From Opitutia bacterium (lineage in GTDB: Bacteria > Verrucomicrobiota > Verrucomicrobiae > Opitutales > Opitutaceae), in contig CANEVO010000054.1 of the NCBI GenBank assembly GCA_947442255.1, positions 1-27,414 on the forward strand: DNA of 27,414 nucleotides, written 5' to 3'. Of the stretch, positions 25,588 through 27,414 are shown piece by piece (within the stretch, counting starts at the first letter, position 1; each line of letters opens with the position of its first letter). A program made the translations under genes and the position numbers. The notes beneath the pieces are model-generated. The model saw only the letters and a program-made list of their open reading frames with translations. It had not been told where the DNA came from and made no database searches.

Positions 25588-25802
25588 GGGCGTGAAAGGC
25601 CGGAGATTGTTCGGACGCCGACGTCAAAGACACGGAAAAAGCGCAAGGCGCCGCGGCATAATGGCGACGATCGAGGTAGCGCCGGTCTCTGACCGGCGAG
25701 AGCGGAGACAACCGTACGTTCCCCGCCGGTCGGAGACCGGCGCTACTCGCCGCGAGCCATTTCCCGCCCGATCGCGCCGCGGGTGAGTCGAAACGCCGCC
25801 AC
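25588..25802. other. Spacer upstream of the DUF1015 gene, with repeats
   Basis: This 215-base stretch lies between the L31 terminator and the DUF1015 start, both on the minus strand. It should contain the promoter of the DUF1015 gene, but none is clear. It holds a CAAAGACACGGAAAAAGCGC tract at about 25626-25645, similar to the dispersed CAAAGACACA-type repeat at 6904, and the inverted GCCGGTCTC repeat at 25676-25746. Confidence 0.5.
25676..25746. repeat. Inverted pair of GTAGCGCCGGTCTC palindromic repeats (copy 3)
   Basis: The 23-base arms at 25676-25698 and 25724-25746 are inverted copies differing at one base. Each arm is itself nearly palindromic (GCCGGTCTCTGACCGGC). They are separated by 25 bases. 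The same core occurs singly at 6727-6752 and 8447-8472. The paired arrangement resembles REP/BIME elements. Confidence 0.85.
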
Positions 25803-25832
25803 AAAAAAGCCCTCCCGAAACGGGAGGGCTTT
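25803..25832 (-). terminator. Intrinsic terminator after rpmE2
   Basis: A perfect 12-base stem, AAAGCCCTCCCG (25806-25817) and CGGGAGGGCTTT (25821-25832), has a three-base loop. On the minus strand it is followed by T residues, with a run of six T at 25803-25808. It lies 24 bases after the stop of the L31 gene at 25857 and ends the rpmJ-rpmE2 transcript. The stem is also T-rich on the plus side, but nothing is transcribed toward it from the left. Confidence 0.92.
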
Positions 25833-25856
25833 GAAAAGGGAAACGTGGCTCGCGTC

Positions 25857-26111
25857 TTACTTCTTCGCGGCACCGCGCTTGAACTTCGTAGTGAACTTCT
25901 CGACCCGGCCCGCGGTGTCCACGAGGCGCTTTTCGCCGGTGTAGGCGGGGTGGGAGTCCATCGTCACGTCGCGCACGATGACAAAATATTCCTGACCATT
26001 GATGTCCTCCTTGCGGGCGGACTTTATGGTGGACTTGGTGAGAAAACGACGGCCGGTTCCGATGTCGAGGAAGCAGACGTTGTTCAGGGAGGGATGTCCT
26101 TCGGCTTTCAT
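25857..26111 (-). CDS. rpmE2: 50S ribosomal protein L31, type B
   Basis: The protein has 84 residues. It matches type B bacterial L31: an N-terminal MKAEGHPSLNNVCFLDIGTG, the central SHPAYTGEKRLVDTAGRVEKF, and a basic tail ending RGAAKK. The zinc-binding cysteine set of type A L31 is absent; there is only one Cys, at about residue 13. L31 binds the large subunit near the central protuberance and bridges to the small subunit. It lies 16 bases downstream of rpmJ on the same strand and is followed by a strong terminator, so the two form one short operon. In some bacteria zinc-free L31 is made under zinc limitation; whether a zinc-type copy exists in this genome cannot be seen. Confidence 0.95.
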   Translation of the reverse strand: MKAEGHPSLNNVCFLDIGTGRRFLTKSTIKSARKEDINGQEYFVIVRDVTMDSHPAYTGEKRLVDTAGRVEKFTTKFKRGAAKK

Positions 26112-26127
26112 CGCGGTAAATGCTTAA

Positions 26128-26253
26128 TCAGCCTTGGCGCGCCTTGTAACGCGGCTCGACTTTGTTGATGACGTAAATCTTGCCCTTGCGACGCACCACC
26201 TGGCACGCCGGGTGACGCTTCTTGGCGGATTTAATGGATGACACGACTTTCAT
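26128..26253 (-). CDS. rpmJ: 50S ribosomal protein L36 (41 residues, cysteine-poor type)
   Basis: This short gene encodes 41 residues beginning [20 protein letters not shown] and ending [10 protein letters not shown]. It is a clear L36 of the longer type (YkgO-like in E. coli), with the [11 protein letters not shown] core. The usual zinc-binding Cys/His set of short L36 is reduced to one Cys (17) and one His (14), so it probably does not need zinc. L36 is a small basic protein of the large subunit that binds 23S rRNA. It is the first gene of a two-gene operon with rpmE2 (16-base gap). A promoter-like TTGACA/TATCCT pair lies just upstream, leaving a very short leader without a visible Shine-Dalgarno sequence. 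Confidence 0.95.
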   Translation of the reverse strand: MKVVSSIKSAKKRHPACQVVRRKGKIYVINKVEPRYKARQG

Positions 26254-26265
26254 AAAAGGGGCCAA

Positions 26266-26292
26266 AGGATAGTCCGCCCGCACCTCTGTCAA
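26266..26292 (-). promoter_or_regulatory. Sigma70-type promoter of rpmJ-rpmE2
   Basis: On the minus strand, a perfect -35 TTGACA (26287-26292) is followed after 15 bases by TATCCT (26266-26271) as the -10. The spacer is shorter than the optimal 17 bases. Transcription would start near 26259, only about six bases before the rpmJ ATG at 26253, so the message would be almost leaderless. No Zur-like palindrome is visible. Confidence 0.55.
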
Positions 26293-26305
26293 CCGAAATG
26301 TCCCC

Positions 26306-26860
26306 TCAGTTCATCTCCGGATGATCCGGTTCGCCGGCGAGGAGCCGCCACTCCGCGCCTTCACGACCCAACACGGTGCGCCACAACGAATCGTCCTGCG
26401 GATGCACCAGCAGATCCTCGGGCACGTCAGCGACGACCCAGGTTTTTTGCTTCATCTCGTTCTCGAGCTGGCCGGCCGACCACCCAGAGTACCCCATGAA
26501 GCCGCGGACATGCGTATCCTCCTCGGCCATGAGCTGCAGCGCTTTGTCCGGTTCGATTCCGAAATGGAGGCGGAATCCGTCCATCCGCGTCTGCCACGCC
26601 GCGAGGGCCAGTTTTTCCCGGTCACAGGGCCCGCCGATGAACACGGGCACGCCGGCCAGCGGGCCGAGGGCAAAGTCGCCGCTCAACTCCCCGAGGCGCT
26701 TGCCAAACGGGCGGTTGAGCACGACACCCATCGCACCCTCGGCGCCATGGGCCGACATCAGGATGACGCTCCGGCGGAAGTTCGGATCCCGCATTGCCGG
26801 ATGCGCGAGCAACAATGACCCGGCGAGGGTCTCCTTGGATGTTTTGTGACGTTCGCGCAT
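26306..26860 (-). CDS. YqgE/AlgH family protein
   Basis: The protein has 184 residues. The open frame extends to 27016, but the upstream part overlaps the deaminase gene in another frame, and the ATG at 26860 gives the family's usual start: [20 protein letters not shown], a hallmark of YqgE/AlgH (DUF179). Other conserved parts are [10 protein letters not shown], the VFIGGP motif in the middle, and [13 protein letters not shown] near 140-152. The family is cytoplasmic. In Pseudomonas AlgH was first linked to alginate regulation, but its molecular function is not settled. It follows the dCMP-deaminase-like gene by 26 bases on the same strand and is probably co-transcribed with it. Confidence 0.92.
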   Translation of the reverse strand: MRERHKTSKETLAGSLLLAHPAMRDPNFRRSVILMSAHGAEGAMGVVLNRPFGKRLGELSGDFALGPLAGVPVFIGGPCDREKLALAAWQTRMDGFRLHFGIEPDKALQLMAEEDTHVRGFMGYSGWSAGQLENEMKQKTWVVADVPEDLLVHPQDDSLWRTVLGREGAEWRLLAGEPDHPEMN

Positions 26861-26886
26861 GAGCGAGGACGGACCGGCCGGTTGAC

Positions 26887-27402
26887 TCAAAGTTTCAGCA
26901 CGGCAATCCCGGCATCGGCCAGGAGCGGCGCCACCAAGGGATCGTTGAGGTAGTCGGCGCGGTACTTGATCTGCGATATGCCGGAGGCCGCGAGGATCTT
27001 CGCGCAGTTGATGCACGGATAGTGCGTGACGTATGCCACGCAGCCCTCGACCGAACTCCCGCGCCGCGCCGCATCGGCAATCGCGTTCTGCTCCGCGTGC
27101 ACCGTCGCCTGCTCGTGGCCGTCGCGCAGTCGCGAGACGTGGGGCGTCGAGGGCAGAAAACCGTTGTAGCCGGCCGCCACAAGCCGGTTGCGCCGCTCGC
27201 CGCCTGTGACGATCACGCAGCCAACGTGCAGCCGCTCGCAGTTGGAGCGGGAGGAAATCAGGACCGCCGTGGCCATGAAATACTCATCCCACGAGGGCCG
27301 GTGCGGAAAATTGCTGGCCGCCTCCGCGATTAAGTCGACGGGCAGCACAGGCACGGCGGGAACCGCCGGATGATCGGGCGCAGGCATCGCAGGGTGGCTC
27401 AT
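26887..27402 (-). CDS. Deoxycytidylate (dCMP) deaminase family protein
   Basis: The protein has 171 residues. This zinc-dependent deaminase of the cytidine/deoxycytidylate family converts dCMP to dUMP, feeding thymidylate synthesis. Zinc ligands are His102 with the proton-shuttling Glu104 in VHAEQNAI, and Cys130 and Cys133 in PCINCAK. The segment RPSWDEYFMATAVLISSRS at about 35-53 is typical of dCMP deaminases and their ComEB relatives. An N-terminal proline-rich extension of about 30 residues precedes the domain, so a later start is possible, though the ATG at 27402 is the simplest. The gene begins 12 bases from the window end, so its promoter is not in view. It probably forms an operon with the YqgE/AlgH gene. 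Confidence 0.9.
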   Translation of the reverse strand: MSHPAMPAPDHPAVPAVPVLPVDLIAEAASNFPHRPSWDEYFMATAVLISSRSNCERLHVGCVIVTGGERRNRLVAAGYNGFLPSTPHVSRLRDGHEQATVHAEQNAIADAARRGSSVEGCVAYVTHYPCINCAKILAASGISQIKYRADYLNDPLVAPLLADAGIAVLKL

Positions 27403-27414
27403 GGAATCAGCGCG

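Overview
The window reads as a chromosomal segment of a high-GC member of the Verrucomicrobiota, most likely close to Opitutaceae. This is inferred from family content and cannot be proven here. The signs are a DUF1592-type cytochrome protein coupled to a DUF1552 protein, a cytochrome/beta-propeller dehydrogenase, DUF6172, cysteine-poor L31 and L36 proteins, strong G/C preference at third codon positions, and gene spacers filled with several palindromic repeat families. I see no phage, transposase, CRISPR array or plasmid gene.

Layout. Positions 1-3000 hold a tRNA-Asn and a secreted M1 zinc aminopeptidase (minus strand). Positions 3000-3360 are a spacer with a nested inverted repeat. Positions 3359-8378 hold a secreted cytochrome c/propeller protein, an SGNH hydrolase (minus) and protoporphyrinogen oxidase (minus). 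Positions 8704-14346 form a plus-strand block: a DUF1587/1595/1592/1588/1585 multidomain cytochrome protein, a Tat-exported DUF1552 protein coupled to it by an ATGA overlap, and a secreted esterase. A HupE/UreJ-type membrane protein faces this block. Positions 15821-17850 hold a small secreted protein with a clear terminator, a DUF6172 protein, a DUF2293 protein and a probable frameshifted small gene. Positions 17984-21570 hold an LTA-synthase-like sulfatase-fold enzyme and a coiled-coil membrane protein with an AIM24-like C-terminus (both minus). Positions 21819-23093 hold a full-length glutamate dehydrogenase reading frame interrupted by four in-frame stops. The rest is an unrecognised secreted protein, a DUF1015 protein, ribosomal proteins L31 (type B) and L36 (41 residues), a YqgE/AlgH protein and a dCMP-deaminase-like enzyme.

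How the genes fit together. Several products act outside the cytoplasm: the peptidase, the two cytochrome proteins, the DUF1552 protein, the esterase and two small secreted proteins. This suits a heterotroph that degrades polymers. The DUF1592/DUF1552 pair is the one clear functional operon. L36 and L31 form a second short operon with a recognisable promoter and terminator.

Most notable observations. The glutamate dehydrogenase has four nonsense codons, covering all three stop types, and no frame change over 425 codons, with its active-site and nucleotide-binding motifs intact. Different palindromic repeat families occupy nearly every larger spacer. Two coding-like stretches lie outside the standard gene set, on the minus strand at 16180-16460 and on the plus strand at 17619-17847.
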